DNA from: Streptomyces sp. SAI-127
Lineage (GTDB): Bacteria > Actinomycetota > Actinomycetes > Streptomycetales > Streptomycetaceae
NCBI RefSeq assembly: GCF_029894425.1
Contig: NZ_JARXYJ010000001.1
Location: 6,778,501-6,842,500 of the forward strand
Direction: 5' to 3'
Length of the DNA: 64,000 nt
In this document: positions 1 to 8,768 of the stretch, in pieces
How the letters are laid out: every line of letters begins with the position of its first letter
How positions within the stretch are numbered: position 1 is the first letter of the stretch
Notes under the pieces: model-generated
What the model was told of the DNA's origin: nothing
Database searches by the model: none
The model's input: the letters and a program-made list of their open reading frames with translations, nothing else
Program-made: the position numbers and the translations under genes

Positions 1-709
1 CACCCTCGTGCTCAAGGGGGCCGCCCCGGAGCCGGTGCGGGACCCCACCGGCGTGGTCTACAACCACCGCGCGCCGGGCGGTACCTGGCTGCCCGGCGGG
101 GCGTCGAGCGTGGGCGCGGGGGCGCTGCCGGCGGACGTGGACCCGGTGGCCATGGACGAACGGGCCGCCGCCTTCGAGCCGTCCGGCGCGGTCGCCTACC
201 CGCTGGTCTCGCGGGGCGAGCGGTTCCCGTTCCTGGCCCCGGACGCCACCGCCCTCCTCCTCGGCACGCCCGCCGACGACGCCGACCGCTGGGCCGGGCT
301 CCTCCAGGGCGTCGGGTTCGCGGAGCGCCTGTGCCTGGACTACCTGCACCACCTGGGCGCCCCGCTCGACGGCCCCCTCACCTTCACCGGCGGCGCGGCC
401 CGCAGCCCGTACTGGAACCAGCTCCGCGCCGACATCCTCGGCCGCCCGGCCCGCGTACCCGAACAGACCGAACCGGCCCTGGGAATGGCCGCGTTGGCGC
501 TGCACGGCACTACGGGCACCCCCCTGGCGGAGGCCGCCGAGCACATGGTCCGCATCCGCACGGTCGTGGAACCGCGCCCCGGCCGCACGGCGCTCTTCGC
601 CGAGCCGTACGCCCGTCTCGTCGGCGAACTCAGCGAGCGCGGCTGGCTCTCGGCGCAGGTGGCGGCCCACGCGCGCGCCCGACTCGACCAGGACACCACG
701 GCATCCTGA
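1..709 (+). CDS. FGGY-family carbohydrate kinase, C-terminal part
   Basis: This frame is open from base 2 and the gene begins before the window; about 235 residues are visible. It matches the C-terminal ATP-binding half of FGGY sugar kinases (xylulokinase, gluconokinase type), which phosphorylate a cytosolic sugar with ATP. The key stretch is FTGGAARSPYWNQLRADILG near residues 127-146, the Gly-rich adenosine-binding motif, followed by PEQTEPALGMAALAL, the usual helix near the family C-terminus. The substrate cannot be read because the N-terminal sugar domain is missing. A histidine phosphatase starts 48 bases downstream on the same strand, so the two may be co-transcribed. Confidence 0.85.
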   Translation, partial: TLVLKGAAPEPVRDPTGVVYNHRAPGGTWLPGGASSVGAGALPADVDPVAMDERAAAFEPSGAVAYPLVSRGERFPFLAPDATALLLGTPADDADRWAGLLQGVGFAERLCLDYLHHLGAPLDGPLTFTGGAARSPYWNQLRADILGRPARVPEQTEPALGMAALALHGTTGTPLAEAAEHMVRIRTVVEPRPGRTALFAEPYARLVGELSERGWLSAQVAAHARARLDQDTTAS

Positions 710-757
710 CGACGACCGACCGTGACCGACCGCAGAGAACCTGGAGACCCCACCCCC

Positions 758-1381
758 ATGAGCACGACCCTGCTGCTGGCCCGGCACGGACAGACCATCT
801 GGCACGCCGAGAACCGTTACGCGGGGGTGAGCGACATCGGGCTCACCGACGAGGGCCGCGCCCAGGCGGCGGCGCTCGGCCGGTGGGCCGCCGTGCACCG
901 CCCCGACGCGATCTGGACGTCCCCCCTCTCGCGGGCGATCGCCACCGCCGACCCCGCCTGCCGTGCCCTCGGCATCGTCCCGCGGCGCGAACCCGACCTC
1001 AGGGAGTGCGACTTCGGGGTGGTGGAGGGCCGTACCCTCGCGGAGTTCGCCGCCGAGGTCCCCGACGCGGCCGAGGCGTTCCGGGCGGACCCGGTGACGT
1101 ATCCCTTCCCCGGCGCGGAGGACCCGCTCGAGGCCGCCGCCCGTGGAGCCGGCGCCCTGCGCGGCATCGCCGCCGCCCACCCCGATGAGCGGGTCCTGGT
1201 CGTCGCCCACAACACCCTGCTGCGGCTGGTGCTGTGCACGCTGCTGTCGATCCCGCTCGGTGAGTACCGCAGAGTGTTCCCGCGGTTGCGCAACGCGGCG
1301 ATCTCCGAGCTCCGCCTCGGCGAAGACGGATCCGCCGCACTTCTCTCACTCAATGTGCCGTGCGAGCCGGACAGGTCGTAG
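758..1381 (+). CDS. Histidine phosphatase family protein (phosphoglycerate-mutase-like)
   Basis: A 207-residue protein of the histidine phosphatase superfamily, which removes phosphate through a phospho-histidine intermediate. The catalytic RHG motif is ARHGQT at residues 8-13 with His10 as nucleophile; the second half-site is VVAHNTLLR with His151, and Glu83 in LRECDF is the likely proton donor. The ATG at 758 is chosen because the RHG motif then sits at the usual distance from the N-terminus and a GGAG lies about 11 bases upstream; an in-frame GTG at 722 would add 12 unlikely residues. The substrate is unknown. Placement just after a sugar kinase suggests a sugar or glycolytic phosphate, but that is inference. 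Confidence 0.88.
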   Translation: MSTTLLLARHGQTIWHAENRYAGVSDIGLTDEGRAQAAALGRWAAVHRPDAIWTSPLSRAIATADPACRALGIVPRREPDLRECDFGVVEGRTLAEFAAEVPDAAEAFRADPVTYPFPGAEDPLEAAARGAGALRGIAAAHPDERVLVVAHNTLLRLVLCTLLSIPLGEYRRVFPRLRNAAISELRLGEDGSAALLSLNVPCEPDRS

Positions 1382-1393
1382 CACGATGGGCCC

Positions 1394-2170
1394 ATGACGG
1401 AGATCGACACCTCGGTGCCGCATTCGGCCCGGATCTGGAACTACTGGCTCGGCGGCAAGGACAACTACCCCGTCGACGAGGCGGCCGGCGACGCCTACAC
1501 GGCCGTCTTCCCCGGCATCGTCACGATCGCCCGGAGCAGCCGCGCCTTTCTCGGCCGCAGCATCCGGTACCTGGTCGAGGAGGCGGGCGTCCGCCAGTTC
1601 CTGGACGTCGGCACCGGGCTGCCCACGGTCGACAACACCCACGAGGTCGCCCAGCGCTTCGCCCCCGAATCGAAGATCGTCTACGTCGACAACGACCCGC
1701 TGGTCCTCGCCCACGCCCGCGCCCTGCTCACCTCCACACCGGAGGGCGAGACGGCGTACGAGGACCTGACGCTCTACGAGCCGGAGAAGATCCTGGACGC
1801 GGCCTCCCGGACCCTCGACCTCACCCGCCCGACCGCCCTGATCCTCAGCGGCATCCTCGGCCATGTCACCGACTACGACCTGGCCCGCGACCTGGTCCGC
1901 CGGCTGGTGGCGGGCCTGCCCTCCGGCAGCTACCTCTGCGTCAACGACGGCTCCCGCGGCACCGACCCGGACTACGAGCAGGCCCAGGACGCCTACAACG
2001 AGACCGGCGCGGTGCCCTACATCCTGCGTCCGGTCGACAGGATCGAGGCGTTCTTCGAGGGCCTGGACCTGGTGGACCCGGGCGTGGTCTCGGTCCCGCT
2101 GTGGCGCCCGGACGGCGACTCGGCCCCCGCTCCCATCGGCCAGCACGGCGGCGTGGGACGCAAGGCCTGA
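1394..2170 (+). CDS. SAM-dependent methyltransferase, DUF574 family
   Basis: A 258-residue protein of the actinobacterial DUF574 family, annotated as SAM-dependent methyltransferases and usually present in many copies per Streptomyces genome. The hallmark N-terminus SARIWNYWLGGKDNYPVD is at residues 11-28, the SAM-binding FLDVGTGLPT at about 69-78, and YVDNDPLVL (acidic residue binding the SAM ribose) at 97-105. The methyl acceptor is unknown. No ribosome binding site is obvious; a -10-like CACGAT ends exactly 6 bases before the ATG, so a leaderless transcript is plausible. A strong hairpin follows the stop codon. Confidence 0.88.
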   Translation: MTEIDTSVPHSARIWNYWLGGKDNYPVDEAAGDAYTAVFPGIVTIARSSRAFLGRSIRYLVEEAGVRQFLDVGTGLPTVDNTHEVAQRFAPESKIVYVDNDPLVLAHARALLTSTPEGETAYEDLTLYEPEKILDAASRTLDLTRPTALILSGILGHVTDYDLARDLVRRLVAGLPSGSYLCVNDGSRGTDPDYEQAQDAYNETGAVPYILRPVDRIEAFFEGLDLVDPGVVSVPLWRPDGDSAPAPIGQHGGVGRKA

Positions 2171-2187
2171 GCCCCCCAGGCCACAGG

Positions 2188-2224
2188 GGAAACCCCCGCG
2201 AGTCACGTCCTCGCGGGGGTTTCC
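2188..2224. terminator. Bidirectional intrinsic terminator
   Basis: A perfect 15-bp stem (arms 2188-2202 and 2210-2224) with a 7-base loop lies between the convergent methyltransferase and amino-acid permease genes. The arms end in AAA/TTT, so it can work on both strands. Confidence 0.88.
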
Positions 2225-2240
2225 AGCGTGCGGCGGGGAG

Positions 2241-3626
2241 TCAGGCCTCGGTACGCGCCCTCTGCCAGGCGTACCCCGCGCCCGCCAGGACCAGCGTCAT
2301 GCCGCCCGTCCAGTACAACTGCACGCGGGTGTCCGGTTCGCGGGCCATCAGGACGAGGATCGAGACCATGCCCGCCAGGGCGACCCAGGTCAGGTAGGGG
2401 AAGGCCCAGGTGCGGACGGCAAGCCGCTCGGGGGCTTCGCGCTCCAGGGCGCGGCGCAGCCGTAGCTGGGAGACGGCGATGAAACCCCAGACGACGAGGA
2501 TGACCGCGCCGATCATGTTGAGGAGCCAGGCGAAGACGTCGTCGGGACGCCAGTAACTGAGGGCCACGCAGACGAAGCCGAAGACGCTGGAGGCGAGAAC
2601 CGCGACGCGTGGGACACCGCCGAGGACGCGGCCCAGGGTGCGGGGGCCGAGGCCCCGCTCGACCAGGGAGTAGGCGATGCGGGAGGAGCCGTAGATGTTT
2701 GCGTTCATCGCGGAGAGGAGGGCGATCAGGACGACCACGTTCATGAGCTGCCCCGCTCCCGGGATGCCCAGTTCGTCGAGGGCGGCGACGTACGGGCCCT
2801 TCTCCACGACCGCCTTCGAGTCCCAGGGGACCAGGGTGACGATGACCGCCATCGACCCGATGTAGAACAGCGCGATGCGCCACATCGCCGTCCGGACCGC
2901 GCTCGCCACGCCACGTACCGGGTCCTCGGACTCGGCGGCCGCGATGGTGACCGTCTCCAGGCCGCCGTACGCGAAGACGGACGCGAGCAGGCCGACGACC
3001 AGGCCCTCGCCGCCGCCCGGGAAGAGGCCCCCGCGGCCGGTGAGGTGCGCGGTGCCCGGGGCGTCCGTGCCGGGCAGGCCACCGGCGATCGCCAGCGCCC
3101 CGAGGATCAGGAACAGGCCGATCGCGCCCACCTTCAGGGCCGCGAACCAGAACTCGAACTCGCCGAAGTTCTTCACCGCGGCCAGGTTCGTGACGCAGAA
3201 GACCACCATGAACAGGGCCACCCAGGCCCATTCGGGGGTCCCCGGCAGCCAGCCGGTCACGATCTTCGCGGCGCCGATGCCCTCCAGGCCCACGGCCGTG
3301 CACAGCAGGATCCAGAAGGACCAGCCGGCGGTGAAGCCCGCCCAGGGGCCGAACGCCCGCTCGGCGTGCGCGGAGAAGGAGCCGGAGGAGGGATACGCGG
3401 CCGACATCTCGCCGAGCATCCGCATCACCAGCATCACGAGGAGGCCGGAGAGCGTGTAGGCGAGGACGATCGAGGGCCCGGCGGCGGCGATCCCCGCGCC
3501 GGAACCGACGAACAGTCCGGCGCCGATCACCCCGCCGAGGGCGATCATCGACAGATGGCGCTGCTTGAGGCCGTGGGTCAGGGAGGCGTCGGGCTCTTGT
3601 GGAGCCTTGACGGTGGTGCGGGGCAT
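2241..3626 (-). CDS. Amino acid permease, APC superfamily (GabP/AnsP-like)
   Basis: A 461-residue inner-membrane transporter with about 12 hydrophobic segments that imports an amino acid with protons. The family signature GGVIGAGLFVGSGAGI lies in the first membrane segment, followed by GPSIVLAYTLSGLLVMLVMR and the conserved FEFWFAALKV region. It closely resembles the permease at 16406-17818, so the two are paralogues. The ATG at 3626 (MPRTTVK) is preferred because a terminator-like hairpin lies just upstream of the alternative GTG at 3668, which would add 14 residues. Its stop faces the methyltransferase across a shared terminator. Substrate is not determined from sequence; GABA, asparagine or another neutral amino acid are options. 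Confidence 0.9.
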   Translation of the reverse strand: MPRTTVKAPQEPDASLTHGLKQRHLSMIALGGVIGAGLFVGSGAGIAAAGPSIVLAYTLSGLLVMLVMRMLGEMSAAYPSSGSFSAHAERAFGPWAGFTAGWSFWILLCTAVGLEGIGAAKIVTGWLPGTPEWAWVALFMVVFCVTNLAAVKNFGEFEFWFAALKVGAIGLFLILGALAIAGGLPGTDAPGTAHLTGRGGLFPGGGEGLVVGLLASVFAYGGLETVTIAAAESEDPVRGVASAVRTAMWRIALFYIGSMAVIVTLVPWDSKAVVEKGPYVAALDELGIPGAGQLMNVVVLIALLSAMNANIYGSSRIAYSLVERGLGPRTLGRVLGGVPRVAVLASSVFGFVCVALSYWRPDDVFAWLLNMIGAVILVVWGFIAVSQLRLRRALEREAPERLAVRTWAFPYLTWVALAGMVSILVLMAREPDTRVQLYWTGGMTLVLAGAGYAWQRARTEA

Positions 3627-3673
3627 GGGCGGGTTCGTCCAGTGCGTGAGACGGGCAAAAACGCCCACAGTCT

Positions 3674-3707
3674 GGGCGGCCTCCCCAGGTAGGAGGGGAG
3701 GCCGCCC
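3674..3707 (-). terminator. Terminator at the end of the sulfonate operon
   Basis: A perfect 13-bp stem (GGGCGGCCTCCCC at 3674-3686 with its complement at 3695-3707) and an 8-base loop lie 32 bases past the dioxygenase stop and about 48 bases before the permease ATG on the same strand. It should separate the two transcription units. Confidence 0.8.
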
Positions 3708-3738
3708 ACTATGCGGACACCGTCCGAACCCGCTGTGA

Positions 3739-4635
3739 CTACGCCGCTACGGCGGAGTAGTGCGAGGCGTCGCCCTCGATCGAGTAGCTCTCCTTGCCCT
3801 CGATGCCCACGGGCACGTCCCCGGCGACGGTCACCCGGTGCAGCCGGCGCGGCAGACCGTCGTAGTTGTCGACGGCGTAGTGCTGGGTGATGCGGTTGTC
3901 GAAGAGCACGAGCTGGTTCTCCGACCAGCGGTGCCGCAGCAGGTTCTCCGGCCGGGTCACGTACGCCTGGAGCAGGTCGAGGACCTTGCGGGACTCACCC
4001 ACCGACAGGCCGACGATCCGCTGCGCGAACCCGCCGATGAAAAGACCGCGTTCACCGGTCAGCGGGTGCACCCGGACCACCGGATGGGCCGTGCGGAACT
4101 TGATCGACGTGAACTGGGCTCGCCGGGCGGCCTGTTCCTCGTCCACCGTCTCCTCCGGTACGGCGTAGTCGTAGTCGTTGGTGTGCTCGGCCCACAGACC
4201 GTCCGCCAGCCTGCGCAGCGGCTCCGGCAGATTCCGGTACGCGGCGGCCGAGTTGGCGATCAGCGTCTCGCCGCCGTACGGCGGGATCGTCAGGCTGCGC
4301 AGGGTGCTGGCCTGCGGCGGGTTGAGGACGAACGTGACGTCGGTGTGCCAGTTGTTGGCGGCGCGTCCCTCTTCACTGTCGACGGGCAGGACGTTCGGGG
4401 CGCCGTCCACGGCGGGCACGGTCGGGTGGGCGGTGGTGAGCTCGCCGAACTGCCGGGCGAAGGCCTGCTGACCCTCGTCGTCGAGGTTCACGTCACTGAA
4501 GACGAGCGCCTTGTGGACGTTGAGCGCGTCCCGCAGGGCGGCGGCCGTCTCCTCGTCGAGCGGCCTGGAGATGTCGACGCCGGAGATGTGGGCGCCGATG
4601 CGGGCGGTGACCTTGCGGATCTCGATACCGGACAT
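3739..4635 (-). CDS. TauD/TfdA-family Fe(II)/2-oxoglutarate dioxygenase (alkylsulfonate type)
   Basis: A 298-residue cytosolic dioxygenase that couples 2-oxoglutarate oxidation to hydroxylation of a substrate, typically taurine, another sulfonate or a sulfate ester, releasing sulfite or sulfate. The iron ligands are visible as His97 and Asp99 in NNWHTDVTF and the distal His252 in ITQHYAVDNY; Arg267 in RRLHRVTV is the usual 2-oxoglutarate carboxylate ligand. Length fits the family. It is the last gene of the minus-strand operon, 12 bases after the flavin monooxygenase, downstream of a sulfonate-type ABC importer and a cysteine leader peptide, which supports sulfur scavenging. The exact sulfonate cannot be assigned. 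Confidence 0.9.
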   Translation of the reverse strand: MSGIEIRKVTARIGAHISGVDISRPLDEETAAALRDALNVHKALVFSDVNLDDEGQQAFARQFGELTTAHPTVPAVDGAPNVLPVDSEEGRAANNWHTDVTFVLNPPQASTLRSLTIPPYGGETLIANSAAAYRNLPEPLRRLADGLWAEHTNDYDYAVPEETVDEEQAARRAQFTSIKFRTAHPVVRVHPLTGERGLFIGGFAQRIVGLSVGESRKVLDLLQAYVTRPENLLRHRWSENQLVLFDNRITQHYAVDNYDGLPRRLHRVTVAGDVPVGIEGKESYSIEGDASHYSAVAA

Positions 4636-4647
4636 GGGGGGTCCTTC

Positions 4648-5985
4648 CTAGGCGTGGACGGGCTGGGCGTACTGGTTCGCGGGGCGCGGAAGGCCGTAGC
4701 GCTCCCGCAGGGTCTGCCGCGGGCCGTACTCGGTGCGGAGCAGACCGCGGGTGCGCAGGATCGGGACGACGTGGTCGACGAACGCGTCCAGGCCGGACGG
4801 CAGGACCGGGGGCATGATGTTGAAGCCGTCGGCGGCGCCCTGCGTGAACCAGGTCTCGATGGCGTCGGCGACCTGCTCGGGCGTACCGGCGAAGGTGAGA
4901 TGGCCGCGCCCGCCGCCGAGCCGCCCGATCAGCTGCCGCACGGTGAGACGGTCGCGCCGGGCCAGCTCCACGACGAGCGTGTAGCGGCTCTTGGCGCCCT
5001 CCACGGCGGACTCGGGCGGCAGGTCGGAAGGGAGCAGCCGGTCCAACTCCAGGGAGCCTGCGGGTAGTTGCAGCAGCCGCTCCAGGGTGGCCACGCCGTG
5101 GTGGTGCACGATGTGGTCCTCCAGCTCCCGCTCCTTCGCGAGCGCCTCGGCCTCCGTGGCGCCGATGACGGGGACGATGCCGGGGAGCACCTTGATGTGG
5201 TCGGGGTCCCGGCCGGCCGCGGCGGTACGGGACTTGAGATCGGCGTAGAAGGCCCGGGCGTCCTCGATGGTCTGCTGGGCGGTGAACACCGCCTCCGCGT
5301 ACCGGGACGCGAACTCCTTGCCGTCCTCGCTGGAGCCCGCCTGCACGAGCAGGGGGTAACCCTGGGGCGTGCGGGGCACGTTGAGCGCGCCCTCGACGCT
5401 GAAGTACGTCCCCTGGTGCCGGGGCGGATGGACCTTCGTGTCGTCGCCCCAGACGCCGGCGGCCTTGTCGCCGACGATCGCGTCGTCCTCCCAGCTGTCC
5501 CAGAGCTTGAGCGCCACGTCGAGGAACTCGCCGGCCCGGGCGTACCGGTCCGCGTGCGCGGGCTCGTGCTCCAGACCGAAGTTGCGGGCGGCCTCCCTGC
5601 CCGCGGTGGTGACGATGTTCCAGCCCGCCCGGCCGCCGCTGATGATGTCCAGCGAGGCGAACTTCCGGGCCAGGTTGTAGGGGGAGTTGTAGGAGGTCGA
5701 GGCGGTCGCGATCAGCCCGATGTGCTCGGTGGCCGTCGCCAGCGCGGTCAGCAGGGTGAGCGGCTCCAGAGCGCCGGCGGGCCGCTGGGCGAGGTTGCTC
5801 CACAGTTGCGGCCCGTCGGCCAGGAAGAGCGAGTCGAAGGTGCCGCGCTCGGCGATCCGGGCCAGGCGGACGTAGTGGTCGAGTGAGACGTGCGCGAACG
5901 GGTCGCTCTCGGGGAGGCGCCAGGAGGCCTCGTGGTGGCCGGTGTTCATCAGGAACGCGTTGAGGTGGAGCTGTCCGGTGGTCAT
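4648..5985 (-). CDS. FMN-dependent monooxygenase, NtaA/SnaA/DszA group of the luciferase-like family
   Basis: A 445-residue two-component flavin monooxygenase that would use FMNH2 from a partner reductase. The N-terminus [18 protein letters not shown] and the downstream [19 protein letters not shown] and [12 protein letters not shown] (about residues 100-140) are diagnostic of the NtaA/SnaA/DszA branch, which includes dibenzothiophene-sulfone and nitrilotriacetate monooxygenases, rather than classic SsuD. The ATG at 5985 overlaps the ATPase stop by 4 bases (ATGA), showing translational coupling. In this operon it most likely cleaves a C-S bond of an imported organosulfur compound; that substrate is inference. 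No flavin reductase gene is visible nearby. Confidence 0.88.
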   Translation of the reverse strand: MTTGQLHLNAFLMNTGHHEASWRLPESDPFAHVSLDHYVRLARIAERGTFDSLFLADGPQLWSNLAQRPAGALEPLTLLTALATATEHIGLIATASTSYNSPYNLARKFASLDIISGGRAGWNIVTTAGREAARNFGLEHEPAHADRYARAGEFLDVALKLWDSWEDDAIVGDKAAGVWGDDTKVHPPRHQGTYFSVEGALNVPRTPQGYPLLVQAGSSEDGKEFASRYAEAVFTAQQTIEDARAFYADLKSRTAAAGRDPDHIKVLPGIVPVIGATEAEALAKERELEDHIVHHHGVATLERLLQLPAGSLELDRLLPSDLPPESAVEGAKSRYTLVVELARRDRLTVRQLIGRLGGGRGHLTFAGTPEQVADAIETWFTQGAADGFNIMPPVLPSGLDAFVDHVVPILRTRGLLRTEYGPRQTLRERYGLPRPANQYAQPVHA

Positions 5986-6707
5986 GCGTGGTCCTCCGTC
6001 ACACCGAGCGCGGCCAGCAGCCGCTCCCGGTACTCGCCCAGCAGGGGGTCCCGGTACGAACGCGGGTGCGGGCGGTCGATGGTCAGGTCGAGGCCGATGC
6101 GGCCCTCTTCGAGTACGAGCACCCGGTCCGCGAGCACGATCGCCTCGTCCACGTCGTGGGTGACGAGGAGGACGGACGGCTGGTGGCGCTTCCACAGCTC
6201 CCGCAGCAACGCGTGCATCCTGATGCGCGTCAACGCGTCGAGGGCGCCGAACGGCTCGTCGGCCAGCAGCAGTTCGGGCTCGCGGACCAGTGAGCGGGCG
6301 AGGGCGGCGCGCTGTGCCTCGCCGCCGGAGAGCTCGTTGGGCCAGGCGCGTTCGCGGCCCTCGAGACCCACCTCGGCGAGTGCCTCCCGGCCCCTGTCCT
6401 CGCCGTCCGTGCCCAGCAGGACGTTGTCCAGCACCCGCCGCCAGGGCAGCAGCCGTGAGTCCTGGAAGACTACGGACACCCTTTCGGGAGCCGTGAGCCG
6501 GCCGCTTCCCGCGACCTCGTGGTCCAGCCCCGCCACCGCCCGCAGCAGCGTGCTCTTGCCGGAGCCGCTGTGCCCGAGCAGGGCGACGAACTGTCCGGCC
6601 GGGATGTCGAGATCGATGCCGTCCAGGACCGTGCGCCCGCCGAACGACCTGGTCAGGCCCCGGAGTTGGACCGCGGGTCGGGTCAGCTGCTCAGTGTGCG
6701 TCGCCAT
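5982..6707 (-). CDS. ABC transporter ATP-binding protein, nitrate/sulfonate/taurine type
   Basis: A 241-residue ATPase on the cytosolic face of a sulfonate-type importer. Walker A is GHSGSGKS at 45-52, the signature motif [13 protein letters not shown] starts at 126, Walker B is ELLLADEP at 145-152, and the H-loop His is in VTHDVDEA (His184). The internal [17 protein letters not shown] is characteristic of the SsuB/TauB subfamily. The ATG at 6707 lies inside the end of the permease gene (25-bp overlap) and the stop overlaps the monooxygenase start, so the operon is tightly coupled. Confidence 0.92.
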   Translation of the reverse strand: MATHTEQLTRPAVQLRGLTRSFGGRTVLDGIDLDIPAGQFVALLGHSGSGKSTLLRAVAGLDHEVAGSGRLTAPERVSVVFQDSRLLPWRRVLDNVLLGTDGEDRGREALAEVGLEGRERAWPNELSGGEAQRAALARSLVREPELLLADEPFGALDALTRIRMHALLRELWKRHQPSVLLVTHDVDEAIVLADRVLVLEEGRIGLDLTIDRPHPRSYRDPLLGEYRERLLAALGVTEDHA

Positions 6708-7531
6708 GACAGCACCTTCCGTTCGACGAGACGGACCGCGCTGTCGGAGACCAGGCCGAAGACGCCGTAGACGACGAGACCGACGAGGATCACATCGCTC
6801 TGGCCGTAGTTCTGGGCCTGGAACATCATGTAGCCGAGTCCGCTGGTGGCGTTGATCTGCTCCAGGACGACCAGGCCAAGCCAGGAGCCGGTGACGCCGA
6901 GCCGCAGGCCCACGAAGAATCCGGGGAGGGCGCCGGGGACGACGATCTGCCGCACGAAGGCGTACCTCGACAGCCCCTGCACCTCGGCGAGTTCGACGAA
7001 GCGGTGGTCGATGCCTGAGAGCGCGGCATGGGTGTTCAGATAGATCGGGATGTAGACGACGATCGCGATGATCGCGACCTTGAAGGTCTCGCCGATGCCC
7101 AGCCAGAGGATGAACAGCGGGATCAGACCGAGGGTCGGGATCGCCCGGTTGAGGTTGACCGTCCCGTCGATCAGCGCCTCGCCGGTCCGGCTGAGTCCGG
7201 AGGCCAGGGCCAGCAGGACCCCGGCGGCGAGCCCGATCGCGAAGCCGGTCGCGGCCCGCTGGAGCGAGGTCAGGATGTCGGTGGGCAGGGTCCCGTCGGT
7301 CCACAGATGGGCGCCCGTCTTCACCACCGTCCAGGGTGCCGGGATGGCGGCCGGGTCGAGCTGTCCGGCGGCGGAGGCGGCGGCCCACAGGGCGAGGAGG
7401 AGGACCGGTCCGGCGAGCCGGGCGGCGGGCAGCCGCCTGCCGGGGGAGAGCCGGCGGCGCCTGCGGACCTGGGGCGTGTCCTTGGCCGGGGCGACCGTGA
7501 CGGCGGCTTCGGTCGTGGTCACGGCGCTCAC
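6683..7531 (-). CDS. ABC transporter permease, nitrate/sulfonate/taurine type
   Basis: A 282-residue membrane subunit with about six hydrophobic segments. The EAA loop contacting the ATPase is [20 protein letters not shown], with the typical conserved Gly. The GTG at 7531 overlaps the stop of the binding-protein gene (GTGA), which decides the start; residues before the first membrane segment are Arg-rich and cytosolic. It completes the SsuABC-like importer with the flanking ATPase and lipoprotein. Confidence 0.9.
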   Translation of the reverse strand: MSAVTTTEAAVTVAPAKDTPQVRRRRRLSPGRRLPAARLAGPVLLLALWAAASAAGQLDPAAIPAPWTVVKTGAHLWTDGTLPTDILTSLQRAATGFAIGLAAGVLLALASGLSRTGEALIDGTVNLNRAIPTLGLIPLFILWLGIGETFKVAIIAIVVYIPIYLNTHAALSGIDHRFVELAEVQGLSRYAFVRQIVVPGALPGFFVGLRLGVTGSWLGLVVLEQINATSGLGYMMFQAQNYGQSDVILVGLVVYGVFGLVSDSAVRLVERKVLSWRRTLSS

Positions 7532-8595
7532 CTCCGGTACTCCGCGGCCACGGCCTTCGCGGCGATGCCCTCGAAGCGGTGGTCGAAGAGGTCGCCCACG
7601 TCGAACTTCTTCACGAAGCCGCCCTCCGCCAGCAGATCCGCGGTCTCCTGCTCCCACTTGATCGCCTCGTCCCAACTGGGCGGGAAGAGCGGCTTGTTGG
7701 CCAGCGCGCTGACCGCCTTGGCCTGGGCGAGGGTCAGGTTCTGCGTCTTGACGTAGAACTGCTCGTTCCAGATGTCGGTGTTCTCGTACGCCCACACCTG
7801 TCCCTTGGCCCAGTACGGGATGTAGGCGGCAACCGCGGCGGCCTTCGCGGAGTCGGCCAGCACGGAGGCCGGCGCCCACAGCAGCGTGAGCAGGTCGACC
7901 ACGTCGGTGGTGACGGCGTGGGCGCCCTTGGCCTCGTACTGCGACAGATAGGAGGGCGCCTGGCTGTTGGCGAGCGGCGCGACGTCCACCTGGCCCGACT
8001 GCAGAGCGGTGAAGAACTGGTTGCTGGTCAGCGGGACGAGCTTGACGTCGTCATACGCGATGCCGGCCTTCTTCAACGCCCGCAGGAGTACGACGCCTTG
8101 GGCCTGGCCCTGGGAGAAGGCGAGCCGCTTCCCCTTGAAGTCCTCGACCGTCCGGATGTCGCTGCCGGGCTTGGTGGCGAAGAGATAGCTCGGTTTTCGG
8201 GTGATGTTGATGGCGACGATCTTCGCGTCGAATCCCTGGTAGTGCGCCTGGATCGGCGGAATACCCGCGTTGGTGGCGACATCAAGGGAACCCGCGCGGA
8301 AGGCGTTGATGACATCGGGCCCGGCGGCGATATTGGCCCAGCTCGACACCTTGAACGGAAGCGCACCCAACTTGCCGAGTTTCAATTGGAGTTGCTGGGT
8401 GCCGAGATACGAGGCGATCTTCAGGCTGGTGCCAGCCGGAACCTTGCCCGCGAGCGGGGCGGACAGGGCGTCCTTGCTGTCGGCGGCGGCACTGTTTCCG
8501 GCGCAGCCGCTGAGCCCGGCGACGCCGGCCGCGGCACCGAGGATCGAGGAGAGGAACAGACGCCGGTCGATGCCGGACGTACGGGAAACAGGCAT
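7528..8595 (-). CDS. ABC transporter substrate-binding lipoprotein, sulfonate/nitrate family
   Basis: A 355-residue extracellular solute-binding lipoprotein of the SsuA/NMT1-like group. The N-terminus has a twin-arginine-like pair (DRRLFLSS, Arg11-Arg12), a hydrophobic stretch and a lipobox LSGC with lipidated Cys31. The mature part contains the family features [15 protein letters not shown] and [18 protein letters not shown]. The ATG at 8595 has GGGAG 7 bases upstream. It is the first transporter gene; a cysteine-rich leader peptide and periodic GGGAAA repeats precede it, suggesting control by cysteine supply. The ligand is probably an aliphatic or aromatic sulfonate, which is inference from context. 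Confidence 0.9.
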   Translation of the reverse strand: MPVSRTSGIDRRLFLSSILGAAAGVAGLSGCAGNSAAADSKDALSAPLAGKVPAGTSLKIASYLGTQQLQLKLGKLGALPFKVSSWANIAAGPDVINAFRAGSLDVATNAGIPPIQAHYQGFDAKIVAINITRKPSYLFATKPGSDIRTVEDFKGKRLAFSQGQAQGVVLLRALKKAGIAYDDVKLVPLTSNQFFTALQSGQVDVAPLANSQAPSYLSQYEAKGAHAVTTDVVDLLTLLWAPASVLADSAKAAAVAAYIPYWAKGQVWAYENTDIWNEQFYVKTQNLTLAQAKAVSALANKPLFPPSWDEAIKWEQETADLLAEGGFVKKFDVGDLFDHRFEGIAAKAVAAEYRR

Positions 8596-8630
8596 GGGAG
8601 AGCTCCCGGAATCAGCGCCGGAACAGCGCA

Positions 8631-8683
8631 GGGAAAAGCACGAAGAGGGAAAGTCAACGCAGGGGAAACGAGCGCAGGGGAAA
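8631..8683 (-). repeat. Four GGGAAA repeats (UUUCCC in the mRNA) at 15-16-base period
   Basis: On the plus strand GGGAAA occurs at 8631, 8647, 8663 and 8678. In the operon mRNA these are UUUCCC tracts between the leader peptide and the binding-protein ribosome binding site GGGAG, with which they could pair. A regulatory role is inferred. Confidence 0.5.
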
Positions 8684-8708
8684 TGAGCGCGTCACGCGGG
8701 GCAGCGTG

Positions 8709-8768
8709 TCAGCAACAAAGGGTGCGACAGTACAGGTGCGGGCTCATGAACAGGATGTTCGCGGTCAT
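8709..8768 (-). CDS. Cysteine-rich leader peptide of the sulfonate operon
   Basis: A 19-codon ORF encodes MTANILFMSPHLYCRTLCC; an internal ATG at 8747 would give a 12-residue form. The first ATG overlaps the ROK-regulator stop codon (ATGA), so it could be translated by coupling. The tail HLYCRTLCC carries three Cys, two of them the last codons, and resembles the HVDLCR...C tails of the putative leader peptides found before sulfur-assimilation operons in Streptomyces. Low cysteine would stall ribosomes on these codons and alter expression of the genes downstream. The ORF is too short for statistical support; recognition rests on the motif and the sulfur context. Confidence 0.6.
   Translation of the reverse strand: MTANILFMSPHLYCRTLCC

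Noticed and set aside
4493..5803. Alternative minus-strand frame inside the monooxygenase gene
   Set aside because: Arg/Ala-rich shadow translation; the true frame carries the NtaA/SnaA motifs and the ATGA coupling.
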